A stretch of DNA of 64,000 bases from Branchiostoma floridae. Its lineage: Eukaryota; Chordata; Leptocardii; Amphioxiformes; Branchiostomatidae. Below, one piece after another: positions 16,541-25,377 of this stretch. The DNA lies in NCBI RefSeq assembly GCF_000003815.2, contig NC_049991.1:9098729-9162728 (forward strand), written 5' to 3'. How positions within the stretch are numbered: position 1 is the stretch's first letter; every line of letters begins with the position of its first letter. The translations under genes were made by a program, and so were the position numbers. The notes below the pieces were generated by a model. It saw nothing but the letters and a program-made list of their open reading frames with translations. It had not been told where the DNA came from and ran no database searches.

Positions 16541-18784
16541 TTATCGGTGACTGCACCAGCATACGATGATGCTCATGATGAGACTAGCAACTGAGAAAAA
16601 TGTGATAACTCCGACACCAGCAACAGTGTTTCCTTTAGTCAGAGATCCCAGCCATGCTACATTGCCAAATGTCTTAACCAAGTCATTAGTGTGGGCGAGG
16701 TTAAGGTCATGGAAATCTGTAGCTGCGCGGAGAGCCTCGTCTGTACGGGTCGCAAAAGCCTGAGTGTTATTTTTATGCAGCTCAAGTAGTTTTTTGAGGG
16801 AGGCAGATTCTTGGCGAGAATCGTCCACGGACTTTTCCCATTGCCCAGAAATGAGTTTCAGGTCTGGAATGTTGTCATCATAATCCCATATGTCACTTGT
16901 CCGTGTGCTAGCTGAGATCTCATCAATTATTTGTTTCGAATCGAGGATGAGATGAGCCATAGCTTTGTTTATGGGGAACGATTGTACCATCTGGGTAGAT
17001 TCATATTGGTCAGCCTCGCAGTTGCTCCACTGAGGAGGTATATAAAATATACCAGGGGCGTCGACCTCAAATCCACAGGGGGGAGTTAGGAATGTGATGG
17101 TGGAAGCTTTGACTCTAATTTCTTTAGGTCGCGGACCCGGACCACGCATAACCCAGTTGCTTTCCGTCATGTTGGCGGCTTGTGGTGCAAGCACTAAAAA
17201 TTCAGAATTGGGTAGTTGAATAACTTCGCTCGGTCGTTCGTATCCGTTGTATCGGAAATCACATAGTTCCAATACAGTATCGGCGGGCATGTCTCGAAAT
17301 AGGGCTGCAGCACAAGTCGGGGTGTCAAAGTCCTGTAAAGATCTTTCCGTGTGACATGTGCGGACTTTATCGCCGCGACAAGAGGATAATTCGACAGCGC
17401 TCATTTCAGTGAAAAACCCCTGTCCTCTATCGGTACTCACTGCGAGGTAATCAGGAAGATTAGCAATATGGGTGGTCGCCACACTAGTCTGCTTCGTCGG
17501 AATGGAAAGCGGGACGACTCGGTAAACCCCAAGAAGACCACCCTGATCAAACAAGGGGACAGTGATGGTGATGTATGTGGTTCCGAGCTTGGCAGACCGA
17601 GTGAAAACAATGTTTTCTGTCATAAAGTAGAAACCTGGGTTGTCGTGCACTAAGCGCATTTTGGTCCCGGGAAGCACGTTGTGCCTGACATGATCTAATA
17701 TTTTTCTCACATCATCAAAGGACACTAATTGTACAGGTAAACGGCCCGTTAAAAGGACATTAATTCCAGCTATATGGTTCGCAATGTGGTCTTCATAATC
17801 AATCATATAAGTCCGAAGATTTGTCAAATGGGATCGGATGGCCAATGTCAGTTCTTGGCTTTTTTCAATACGAGCCATGCGTAGTTCATTCGTCTCGGTC
17901 CTGTTCGCAATAGACTTGCCAAGTTCATTTAACGCCCGAAGGGTAGCTTCGCCCTCCTGGTGGGTAAGTTTAACTCCTGATTCTATGGTATCGACCCGCC
18001 TGTTTACTGTCTTGCTCATACTACTGAGCTCGTTGCTTTCAGCAACTAGTTGATCTTTCATATCGTCCTCGACGTCGGCAAGCAGACAAATGTGCCTGTC
18101 GGTCGCTTTTATATCGGACCAGGTGGGTTGACCAGTCAGGTCATTGAAGACTTTACCTATAGTTGCTAAGAATCCGCCGTTCTGTTCCTCGGCGGAACCT
18201 GATTTAAGTTTCTTGCAGTATTCGGGTCCTGCGGTCACCTCTCTGCGTTTGCGATGATGTTTGGGTAGCAATTCAACTACGCTTACGTTACCTCGTTTAG
18301 CTACATGCCATATCCTGTATTGTGGTATCGAGTGGGTAGCAGAATATTTTGTAAACGGTGGCGAATGGTTCCACGTCGGGCGAATGCATCGACGCAAGCG
18401 ACGTATTGTGCCTGAGCTAGCACTAGTATCGATGTTAGGAACGGCAGAGCTGGTGCGCTGTCTTTCTTCATCAATGCGGGTAAGGCGATCATTGTTTGTA
18501 TTGTCGAAGTCCGCTATAAGTCGATTGTTGCTTTCGCAGTGCAGCAGTTTGTCCTCCGGTGTGTCGCAAGACTGACGCCGTAAAGTTTGATGGGGAATGA
18601 CAGGATCTTTGATAGCAATCGTGTGTCTATATTTGGTAAAACCGTTGAGGAGAGGAAACTCCCTGACGAAGAATGCGCCAAAGTTATGGGCTTCTACTAC
18701 AATGGGGAGAGAGGCTATATCGATAGCACGAATGGTGTACAACTGAGACCAAATAAAGAGCACTAGAATCTGATGGTTAACCAT
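16541..18784 (-). CDS. Class I (baculovirus-F/Env-like) fusion glycoprotein 1
   Basis: 747 aa. An N-terminal hydrophobic signal-like stretch (5-21) comes first. A furin-type site RKRR at 178-181 is followed by EVTAG. A candidate fusion peptide with GGFLATIGKVFNDLTGQ (203-219) leads into a long heptad-like coiled coil (~235-330). Then comes an F/Env-type core: a 'VYRVVPLSIP' strand, NLPDYLAVSTD, and a following disulphide cluster (SSC, TC, TCAAALF). Several N-glycosylation sites, a membrane anchor at ~722-743 and a tiny tail complete it. This order matches baculovirus F and insect retrovirus-like Env proteins, not herpesvirus gB (class III). A paralogue lies at 42821-45310. Expected role is membrane fusion at entry. 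Confidence 0.72.
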   Translation of the reverse strand: MVNHQILVLFIWSQLYTIRAIDIASLPIVVEAHNFGAFFVREFPLLNGFTKYRHTIAIKDPVIPHQTLRRQSCDTPEDKLLHCESNNRLIADFDNTNNDRLTRIDEERQRTSSAVPNIDTSASSGTIRRLRRCIRPTWNHSPPFTKYSATHSIPQYRIWHVAKRGNVSVVELLPKHHRKRREVTAGPEYCKKLKSGSAEEQNGGFLATIGKVFNDLTGQPTWSDIKATDRHICLLADVEDDMKDQLVAESNELSSMSKTVNRRVDTIESGVKLTHQEGEATLRALNELGKSIANRTETNELRMARIEKSQELTLAIRSHLTNLRTYMIDYEDHIANHIAGINVLLTGRLPVQLVSFDDVRKILDHVRHNVLPGTKMRLVHDNPGFYFMTENIVFTRSAKLGTTYITITVPLFDQGGLLGVYRVVPLSIPTKQTSVATTHIANLPDYLAVSTDRGQGFFTEMSAVELSSCRGDKVRTCHTERSLQDFDTPTCAAALFRDMPADTVLELCDFRYNGYERPSEVIQLPNSEFLVLAPQAANMTESNWVMRGPGPRPKEIRVKASTITFLTPPCGFEVDAPGIFYIPPQWSNCEADQYESTQMVQSFPINKAMAHLILDSKQIIDEISASTRTSDIWDYDDNIPDLKLISGQWEKSVDDSRQESASLKKLLELHKNNTQAFATRTDEALRAATDFHDLNLAHTNDLVKTFGNVAWLGSLTKGNTVAGVGVITFFSVASLIMSIIVCWCSHR

Positions 18785-19192
18785 TGTGGTTATCTTTGGC
18801 TGCGCCTGCGATGTGTGAGTCCATAATCAAGTAAGATCAAATCGAGTGAGTCACCTACGATATCTAAAATGTGCACGATTTACACCTGCTCATGGTTTCA
18901 GCGTTATTTGCTTTTAAGTCAGAAATTATACTAATGATTGTAACAGTGCTATTACATATTAGTCAGTGTAAGATATCACTTAACTGTTTCCATGGATCAG
19001 AAGGAACCTTGCACCTGTATAGTTTTCATTAATCTATGCAAATATATTCTAGGTGAAAGACAGGGTGCCAGCGCTCGCTTCATTCTGTCAATCACGCGTC
19101 TATTCCATGTGGCCTGCATGTTTGTCAGTGCTATAGTTCTGTCCCGATAAAAGGTCTTCCTCACGAAAATTCTTTTTTTTCAGAACCGCAAG
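18785..19192. promoter_or_regulatory. Divergent intergenic region before RRM2
   Basis: 408 bases between the fusion glycoprotein start and RRM2. A TATA-like AAATATATT lies near 19037-19045. A T-rich tract ending in CAG (about 19171-19183) has the form of a 3' splice site ten bases before the RRM2 ATG. No clear matching donor was identified. Confidence 0.4.
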
Positions 19193-20335
19193 ATGCTTCC
19201 AGCGCAGCCACCGAAGTCTAACCAGTCCGTACTGAAGGTCTCTGCAGACCAGAAGAAGCAGGTTGTAAAGAATGTTATTGGGGAGAACCGATGTCAAACT
19301 ATAACAAGATCTCAAGATGTTGAAGAGGTGAGGAAACAACTGACCCCAGCGTCAGAGAAGAATGAGCAGTCTGAGCCACTACTGCGTGAAAACATCAGAC
19401 GCTTCGTCATCTTGCCCATCCAGTACCACGACATCTGGCACATGTACAAGAAGGCCGTAGCATCATTCTGGACAACAGAGGAAGTTGACATCTCTAAGGA
19501 CTTGGTGCATTGGGAGAGTCTGAATGACAACGAAAAACACTTCATCAAACACGTCCTGGCATTCTTTGCAGCTAGTGATGGTATCGTCAATGAGAATCTG
19601 GCAGAGAGATTTATTAAAGAGGTGCAGGTGACCGAGGTTAGGTGCTTCTATGGCTTCCAGATTGCCATTGAGAACATCCATTCTGAAATGTACAGTCTCT
19701 TAATCGACACCTACGTGAAGGATCCGCATGAGAGAGAGCATCTATTCAATGCAATTGAGACCATGCCTTGTGTAAAGAAGAAGGCTGACTGGGCCCTAAA
19801 GTGGACCGGAGACGAGAAAAGCACTTTTGGGGAGCGTGTGGTTGCGTTTGCCGCTGTGGAAGGGATCTTTTTCTCCGGGGCCTTCGCAGCAATTTTCTGG
19901 TTGAGGAAGAGAGGACTCATGCCCGGGCTGACTTTCTCAAATGAGCTGATCAGTAGAGACGAGGGTCTGCACACCGACTTTGCCTGTCTTATGGTCAGCT
20001 ACCTGATCAATAAGCCTAGTCAGGAGCTCATTCACCAGATTATCGACGATGCTGTTAAGATTGAGCAAGAGTTCCTAACGGAAGCTCTTCCTGTGAAGTT
20101 GATTGGGATGAATCAAGACCTGATGAAACAGTACATCGAGTTTGTCGCAGACAGGCTGCTGGGAGAACTCGTGTGCAGTAAGCTTTACAACAGCGAGAAC
20201 CCCTTTGATTTCATGGAGAACATTTCTCTGGAGGGAAAGACCAACTTCTTTGAGAAGAGGGTGGGAGAGTACCAGAAGATGGGGGTGATGTCCTCCTCTG
20301 AACAGCAGAAGTTCACGTTGGATGCTGACTTTTGA
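19193..20335 (+). CDS. RRM2: Ribonucleotide reductase small subunit
   Basis: 380 aa, class Ia small subunit. It makes deoxyribonucleotides with a large subunit not present in this window. All metal ligands and the radical tyrosine are visible: D129 (ASDGIV), E160 and H163 with Y167 in ENIHSEMY, E223 (VEGIFFSG), E257 and H260 (RDEGLH). The C-terminal heptapeptide ends FTLDADF, the tail that docks on the large subunit in animals. The whole chain is strikingly animal-like, more than most herpesvirus small subunits, which suggests a fairly recent capture from a host. The gene is intronless but a splice-acceptor-like tract precedes the ATG. AATAAA at 20344-20349 follows the stop. Confidence 0.98.
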   Translation: MLPAQPPKSNQSVLKVSADQKKQVVKNVIGENRCQTITRSQDVEEVRKQLTPASEKNEQSEPLLRENIRRFVILPIQYHDIWHMYKKAVASFWTTEEVDISKDLVHWESLNDNEKHFIKHVLAFFAASDGIVNENLAERFIKEVQVTEVRCFYGFQIAIENIHSEMYSLLIDTYVKDPHEREHLFNAIETMPCVKKKADWALKWTGDEKSTFGERVVAFAAVEGIFFSGAFAAIFWLRKRGLMPGLTFSNELISRDEGLHTDFACLMVSYLINKPSQELIHQIIDDAVKIEQEFLTEALPVKLIGMNQDLMKQYIEFVADRLLGELVCSKLYNSENPFDFMENISLEGKTNFFEKRVGEYQKMGVMSSSEQQKFTLDADF

Positions 20336-20343
20336 AAGTAGTG

Positions 20344-20349
20344 AATAAA
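20344..20349 (+). terminator. AATAAA signal of RRM2
   Basis: Nine bases after the stop codon. Confidence 0.6.
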
Positions 20350-20659
20350 GGAACGGAAAATCAGACGGTCATTGTCATGGTCTTGCTTTTATTCAGTTAA
20401 TTATCTACCTACTTTATGACTAATTGTTTATAGGGTTATTCATCTAACAACAAGTTACAGTTCACGGAGAAATGAATTTTCGAGCATATTCATTTACGCC
20501 GTGTGTGCAACATGCAAGTCATTTTATGATGATAGAATTCGACTAGGTGACAACATTATTTAAGTATAACTTATCACTTTAAGAGCTGTGATCAATGAGT
20601 TGAGCATTTTTTGCATACTCGTGAATTGGGCTGCTGAAGTTTATTTTCTAACATATACC

Positions 20660-21325
20660 ATGGCGGAGAAAATGTCTGTTCATGATGATTGGTTCGCCAG
20701 CGAAGAAGAGATGGCCAAACTTCGCATCAAGATAGATATGAATAAGAAGGCAGCAAAAGCACTGATCCAGTCAGACACGGGTTTGTCTGTAGACAGCATT
20801 AACTTACAGTACTATGTACAGAAAGCCGCTGCCCATACGAGAACACTACGACGTGCGCAAACGCATCACACCATGATGGAGAATGTCAAACGGGTTAGGC
20901 AAGAGATGAACCAAAACGCCTACCTTACCAAACGTTTGTGGAAGGAAATGAAAGAAACAAAGGGTGAGAGCAAGAAGTTGGTGCCAAGCATGAAAGAGAT
21001 AGACAAACAACTGAACCTCATGGCGTCCGTTAACGAAAAGGCTTCAAGGTTGGCGGGAATGGTGGACGATGTGACACATGAAATTCATGAGAGTACGGCC
21101 ATTGGGATTAATCACGATAACGTCAACAGTCCAGACTACGGGTTGGTGGCCAATGACGGGGCACGCGAGATACTAGATAGTCTAGTGACAGATGTGATGG
21201 GCGCTGAGAGACCAGATATTTCTCAATCATTTATGCAACAACTGTCGAGGCCGGACTTGCGAATTGATGTTCCTATCGAAACACCGGGCCTATTACCTGA
21301 AGTACCAGAGGATGTGTTTGAATAA
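20660..21325 (+). CDS. ESCRT-III (SNF7/CHMP)-like helical protein
   Basis: 221 aa from the ATG at 20660, which lies in a good Kozak context; a longer frame starts with GTG. The chain is almost wholly helical and Lys/Met-rich, with a basic first half (~20-125) and an acidic C-terminal third ending in a short hydrophobic/acidic helix (LLPEVPEDVFE). That charge layout and the run of long amphipathic helices, notably around MKEIDKQLNLM, resemble Vps2/CHMP-type ESCRT-III subunits, whose C-termini bind Vps4. The resemblance is by eye and coiled coils mislead easily, so this is a hypothesis. An ESCRT-like role would be in budding or nuclear egress. The TAA stop is embedded in AATAAA (21321-21326). 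Confidence 0.5.
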   Translation: MAEKMSVHDDWFASEEEMAKLRIKIDMNKKAAKALIQSDTGLSVDSINLQYYVQKAAAHTRTLRRAQTHHTMMENVKRVRQEMNQNAYLTKRLWKEMKETKGESKKLVPSMKEIDKQLNLMASVNEKASRLAGMVDDVTHEIHESTAIGINHDNVNSPDYGLVANDGAREILDSLVTDVMGAERPDISQSFMQQLSRPDLRIDVPIETPGLLPEVPEDVFE

Positions 21326-21326
21326 A

Positions 21327-21870
21327 CTAAAAAATAACGGTAATATCTCATGTATACTTTGCTTCGTCTATTTTCGTAATAACATTAATAATTACGTTAG
21401 CTAAATGGCTTAACTTTGGCTTAAGTTTTAAGACCCAACACATGACTTAGTCATATTGAGATGGTGGCCTAGTTTCATCTAGAACACGGAGAGACAGATC
21501 ACACATACACGAACATATATCTGTGAAAGCACTTTTTATTAGTATGTGATGGAACAGGTGATAGGTCATTATATGAAGACCTCGATAGTTTGAATTACAA
21601 TTTAGATTAATGGTTACCATTGACAAAAATACTAATATTACGTTAAGACAAAGATATCTTGTTTTAACATACAGTTTTTCCTCTACAACGAACTCAAACA
21701 AGAGATCTTCTAAATCTAATATACGTTGTGCTACTTCTTTCGAAAGACCTTGGTTCTATTATCCGCTGAACTAATCTCTACTGGTATAGTCCTTGAGATT
21801 TGAGATGGTGGTGCAGTTCTGTGAAAGGCCAGAATCACAACCTGCAACGTCTGATTGCGAAGTTTCATCG
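21327..21870. other. Convergent intergenic region
   Basis: 544 AT-rich bases between convergent genes. TTTATT at 21535-21540 supplies a minus-strand AATAAA for the gene at 21871. An 84-aa minus frame (21447-21701) overlaps that signal and shows no motif. Confidence 0.45.
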
Positions 21871-23091
21871 TCATTCGTCGACTTGGTATTGATTCCGCTG
21901 TTTATCTTCTTTACTCGCCTGCCGCTTCGCTTTGGTCTGAAGTTTCCTCGCCTTCATCTTTTGTTTAGCCAGATCTCGATCTCGCTGAGCTTTTACCATT
22001 GACTTGAGACGATCACGCTGTTTCTTGTCTTTCTCGGTCTTTTCCTTGTTTAGGCGGCGAGCTCTTTGAACGCGACGTTGGTAGACTGAGACGGTCATTT
22101 TGGGCACGGATATAAGCTTCGGACTGGGCCGTCCCGACATTTCATACTCCTCTGTTGTGCTCACAATAGGTACCCTGCCCAGGACAACATTTTGTTGTCG
22201 CAAGATTGACATAATGCTACGGTAGGATAAAGATGGAGGCTTGGCATCTGGCTCCATGTGTTGAAAGCACATACATATGGTCAGAGAGGCTGGAGTTTGA
22301 GTCTCACCCCCCGAGTGAAACAAACAGCAGGGTTTGAGTGCCTGGCTAAGATGTTGGGACACTTTCTCCAGGTCGCGTGGGGCCAAATTCTTCAACCAGA
22401 TCTTTGTTCCACACACACGGTCTGCGGGCGGGAGTCTAGCACGTGGTCCTTTTGAATCTTCGGGGTGAGTGCGGCGATACTCTTGTTTCTCACTGGGTTT
22501 GTACTTGCGTCGGGGTTCGAACATAGTAAGCTCGGCACTGACTCCAGTTTGATTCAGTTTGATGGTGGCAAACTCGTTCGCGACGTGCGTTTGCCATATC
22601 TGATCGTTAACCAAGAACCAATAGGTCGGGTTGGAGTCGGCAAGCCCCGTGACCCTGATGTAGGTTACGGCAAAGTCAGGAGTTGTTACGTCCTCGTCAG
22701 TGATTCCGATTTCTTCTTCCGATATGGGTTTGGCATAACATCCGACAGGTTCCCCGACCTTATATTGGCGATACTTGCTGGCCATGCTGAACGCCACTGA
22801 TCGAATCAGGCTCTTTTTGGGGGTCGTGAGTTTGAGGTCTTCTAGAGTCAAGTGGTGACAGGTCGAGGACACGTAGCGTCGAATAGCTTCTCCTAGCTCA
22901 GTATTGTCGGCAGAAACAAGATGGTTCAAAAACTGACCTTTATCACCTGTCGCAGAACACTTTAGACCATACGTCGTCTCGAGGTGCTTGATTAGTTCGT
23001 AGAACTCCCTCGCCGTATTCATGGTATCATTGAGAATGGGGAGGTACTCATCCTTGACCGGGTAGAGGGTACCACGTAAATAATTGCGCAT
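21871..23091 (-). CDS. Hypothetical protein with basic coiled-coil tail
   Basis: 406 aa from the first ATG (23091); the open frame to 23130 has only a GTG start, and a TATATA box at 23202-23207 fits a transcript reaching either. The first ~300 residues are unrecognised. The last ~70 residues are an uninterrupted Lys/Arg/Gln-rich helix (RRVQRARRLNKEK onward), suited to nuclear localisation and nucleic acid or capsid binding. No signal peptide. Function unknown. Confidence 0.76.
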   Translation of the reverse strand: MRNYLRGTLYPVKDEYLPILNDTMNTAREFYELIKHLETTYGLKCSATGDKGQFLNHLVSADNTELGEAIRRYVSSTCHHLTLEDLKLTTPKKSLIRSVAFSMASKYRQYKVGEPVGCYAKPISEEEIGITDEDVTTPDFAVTYIRVTGLADSNPTYWFLVNDQIWQTHVANEFATIKLNQTGVSAELTMFEPRRKYKPSEKQEYRRTHPEDSKGPRARLPPADRVCGTKIWLKNLAPRDLEKVSQHLSQALKPCCLFHSGGETQTPASLTICMCFQHMEPDAKPPSLSYRSIMSILRQQNVVLGRVPIVSTTEEYEMSGRPSPKLISVPKMTVSVYQRRVQRARRLNKEKTEKDKKQRDRLKSMVKAQRDRDLAKQKMKARKLQTKAKRQASKEDKQRNQYQVDE

Positions 23092-23201
23092 GTTGATATC
23101 TTGGCAATGTTCAGTAGGCAGATCCACCACAACGTACTGACGAGGAGTCGAGTCTAGTAGCGCCTTCGAGAAGTGTGCAGTCTAATGGTGAAATTGGACA
23201 A

Positions 23202-23207
23202 TATATA
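23202..23207 (-). promoter_or_regulatory. TATA box
   Basis: TATATA on the minus strand, about 110 bases upstream of the ATG at 23091. Confidence 0.5.
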
Positions 23208-23263
23208 GCAAACCAAGCAGCGGGTGGTTGAGAAATGCCGAGATCTGATTGGCTTCACTGCTT

Positions 23264-24589
23264 CTAGGTATTCATAAAATATTCATAAATACCTCTGACG
23301 AAACCGGAAACAACTTGTTCCTTTGGTAAAGAGTAAACAGCACAAATAGCGATGTCCAGGTAGCGATATTTGACCTCCGTTATCGAATCGGTTCTATGTG
23401 GTAAGCCACAATATAACTGAGGTATTTTCCCGTTGCCTTCGTTTGGCCAGGCGAGTCGGCGATAAGTTGGCTCGTGATTCGGACCTTCATAGATAGGGAG
23501 ATCGGGCATAATTGCCTCCCACAAAGCCATGAAAGCCTCGTGCCAACAGATCCAGCGTTCCTCTTGAGTGGCTTCCTTTGTAAGCATGGGTCGTGGAATG
23601 TCGACATCAATTGGGTGCGTGGTTAGCCTTTCCCAAAACTGGGCCATGATCGGTGGGAACACAGGAAGGTCTAAGTGTGACCGGAAAATAGGGGCAGGGG
23701 CACCCTTGCGTTTTACGATGGTGATATGACGTGCAAACCAAACGATCTTATCGGTCTCGTCACACAAAGATGTCAAACGGACGAACGGTCCCGGTCGGAG
23801 GGGTGACCAATTTGCAACGAAAGTTGTGGGATTGAGCACCTGAAAGATGTCTGTCTCCTTGGTCATCATACTGTATAGCAGAAGAGGCAGCAGGCTTCCT
23901 TGGTTGCCGAGGCACTGGTTGTTCATCCAGAAACGTAATAGGTCGGGAGATGGGTAGCACCGATCTTTCAGTAGTCTGGTGTGCGCCTCATCGTCCCACA
24001 CCCAATTAATGAATGCACGATTAATCATGTCGATCCCACCCGTAACTTCGACTAGCATGCGACAGTTTGGATAAACGGGTTCGATTCCGGGAAAGACAAA
24101 GCTCGATGATTGGTGAAACCGGAGAGAAAGCTGTTTCATAGCGGTCTGGCATCTATAACGTACACTAGGTGGCGGTGGCTTCGTTGCGACTTCAAACCCG
24201 ATAACTTGTGGTAAGGTCACCTCACGGAGTGTGGTACAATTCAAACCACAACCCAAGTCTAGTAGTGCGTAGGCCAGAGGTATGTTATCCAGATTAATCA
24301 TGTCGTTGGGATCGTCGACAAGGTGGTGCAGACTCACGTTGCGTACATCTGATCTTTTAAGATCCTCAATGCTGTTTCGCAGTTGAACAGAAAATGATCT
24401 TGTTCGTAGCTTGTCTAGTACACGTACCCAACGGCTTTGGGCATAATTGTGTCTTTTGACATAGTCTATATTATATTCTTGACGAGTGTCTACCACCTCT
24501 CCCTTGCAGTTGATCCTCTTGACAATGACCCCGACTTTCTTCAGTGTGCGATGCTCTAAGTAAGTATGGTGTTCGATATAGGCAGCCAT
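23264..24589 (-). CDS. Hypothetical protein
   Basis: 441 aa, ATG at 24589, not recognised. It is Trp-, Pro- and Arg-rich with a compact, globular look, without signal peptide, membrane helix or Cys clusters. LLDLGCGLNC near residue 112 recalls a methyltransferase motif I, but no other methyltransferase motif follows, so I do not use it. Together with its neighbours at 21871 and 24630 it forms a minus-strand set that could encode capsid or tegument parts. Confidence 0.74.
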   Translation of the reverse strand: MAAYIEHHTYLEHRTLKKVGVIVKRINCKGEVVDTRQEYNIDYVKRHNYAQSRWVRVLDKLRTRSFSVQLRNSIEDLKRSDVRNVSLHHLVDDPNDMINLDNIPLAYALLDLGCGLNCTTLREVTLPQVIGFEVATKPPPPSVRYRCQTAMKQLSLRFHQSSSFVFPGIEPVYPNCRMLVEVTGGIDMINRAFINWVWDDEAHTRLLKDRCYPSPDLLRFWMNNQCLGNQGSLLPLLLYSMMTKETDIFQVLNPTTFVANWSPLRPGPFVRLTSLCDETDKIVWFARHITIVKRKGAPAPIFRSHLDLPVFPPIMAQFWERLTTHPIDVDIPRPMLTKEATQEERWICWHEAFMALWEAIMPDLPIYEGPNHEPTYRRLAWPNEGNGKIPQLYCGLPHRTDSITEVKYRYLDIAICAVYSLPKEQVVSGFVRGIYEYFMNT

Positions 24590-24629
24590 ATTTCATCAAC
24601 TGTCGTGAGTGAAGTTTGCTTGCGTTTAA

Positions 24630-25316
24630 TCAAGCTAATTGGGCATGCGCGGTGACAATGGATGCCCGTTCGCCAAGATCCGCCTCCCCCTCATCCACGT
24701 GTTCCATATAGACGACATCGGGGTCCTCGGAGCTGTTTTCTTTTCTCCCCATGTTCACGGAGACGCCACAGCCATTCATCATAGCCTTGACCCTGTCACC
24801 TGTGACTAGTGCCAATTGCGTGCTGCTCAACATTTCTTCCAGTTCGTGAAGTTGGTCAGATGAAAAGGCAACCGGCAGGCATTGCATTAACCTGCATTTG
24901 AATTGAGCCACAAACTGTTTTTTTGAGGTTGCTACTACTTTGCTGTTTAGAATGGGTACGAGGGTTTCGTCTTGGAAATGACTTATAAGCATGTAATTAT
25001 TATAGATGTCCACGAGCTCGTCTCTCTGTTTCTGGGTTATGTTGGGGTCGGTGGTCAAAAGTTGCGTCATGGCTTGGGCACTTTCCGGGGGTAGAAAGTT
25101 CTCTAGCATGTCTGTGACCTGGCGGATATATAAGGTATTGGTGATATAGTCGTGCTTGACTTCTTCTAATAGATCGGTCCAGGTGGCTGTGTCCCACGAT
25201 TTGATTTGCATTAGAGCCGCCCAAACCTCTCGCCTATTACCAACAACATCGATCGCTCCCGTGTTACACATTCTGCTACTAGTGATCATAGCTGAAATTT
25301 GAATAAGGTTGTCCAT
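24630..25316 (-). CDS. Hypothetical helical protein
   Basis: 228 aa from the ATG at 25316. The open frame continues to 25379 but that would overlap the opposing gene, and the ATG at 25316 leaves a 61-base divergent promoter. The chain is helical and Leu/Gln/Asp-rich with an acidic C-terminus; no domain is recognised. It shares its promoter with the 697-aa gene on the other strand. Confidence 0.72.
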   Translation of the reverse strand: MDNLIQISAMITSSRMCNTGAIDVVGNRREVWAALMQIKSWDTATWTDLLEEVKHDYITNTLYIRQVTDMLENFLPPESAQAMTQLLTTDPNITQKQRDELVDIYNNYMLISHFQDETLVPILNSKVVATSKKQFVAQFKCRLMQCLPVAFSSDQLHELEEMLSSTQLALVTGDRVKAMMNGCGVSVNMGRKENSSEDPDVVYMEHVDEGEADLGERASIVTAHAQLA

Positions 25317-25377
25317 TTCTGTCGTATACCATTCATCAGCTATTTGCAGGATCCATGTCGATATTCTCTGCAGAACC
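25317..25377. promoter_or_regulatory. Very short divergent promoter
   Basis: Only 61 bases separate the ATG at 25316 (minus) from the ATG at 25378 (plus). Core promoters must overlap each other or the neighbouring coding sequence, so the two genes are probably co-regulated. Confidence 0.5.

Noticed and set aside
24240..24290. Methyltransferase motif I in the 441-aa protein
   Set aside because: Only the LLDLGCG string matches; no downstream methyltransferase motifs follow.
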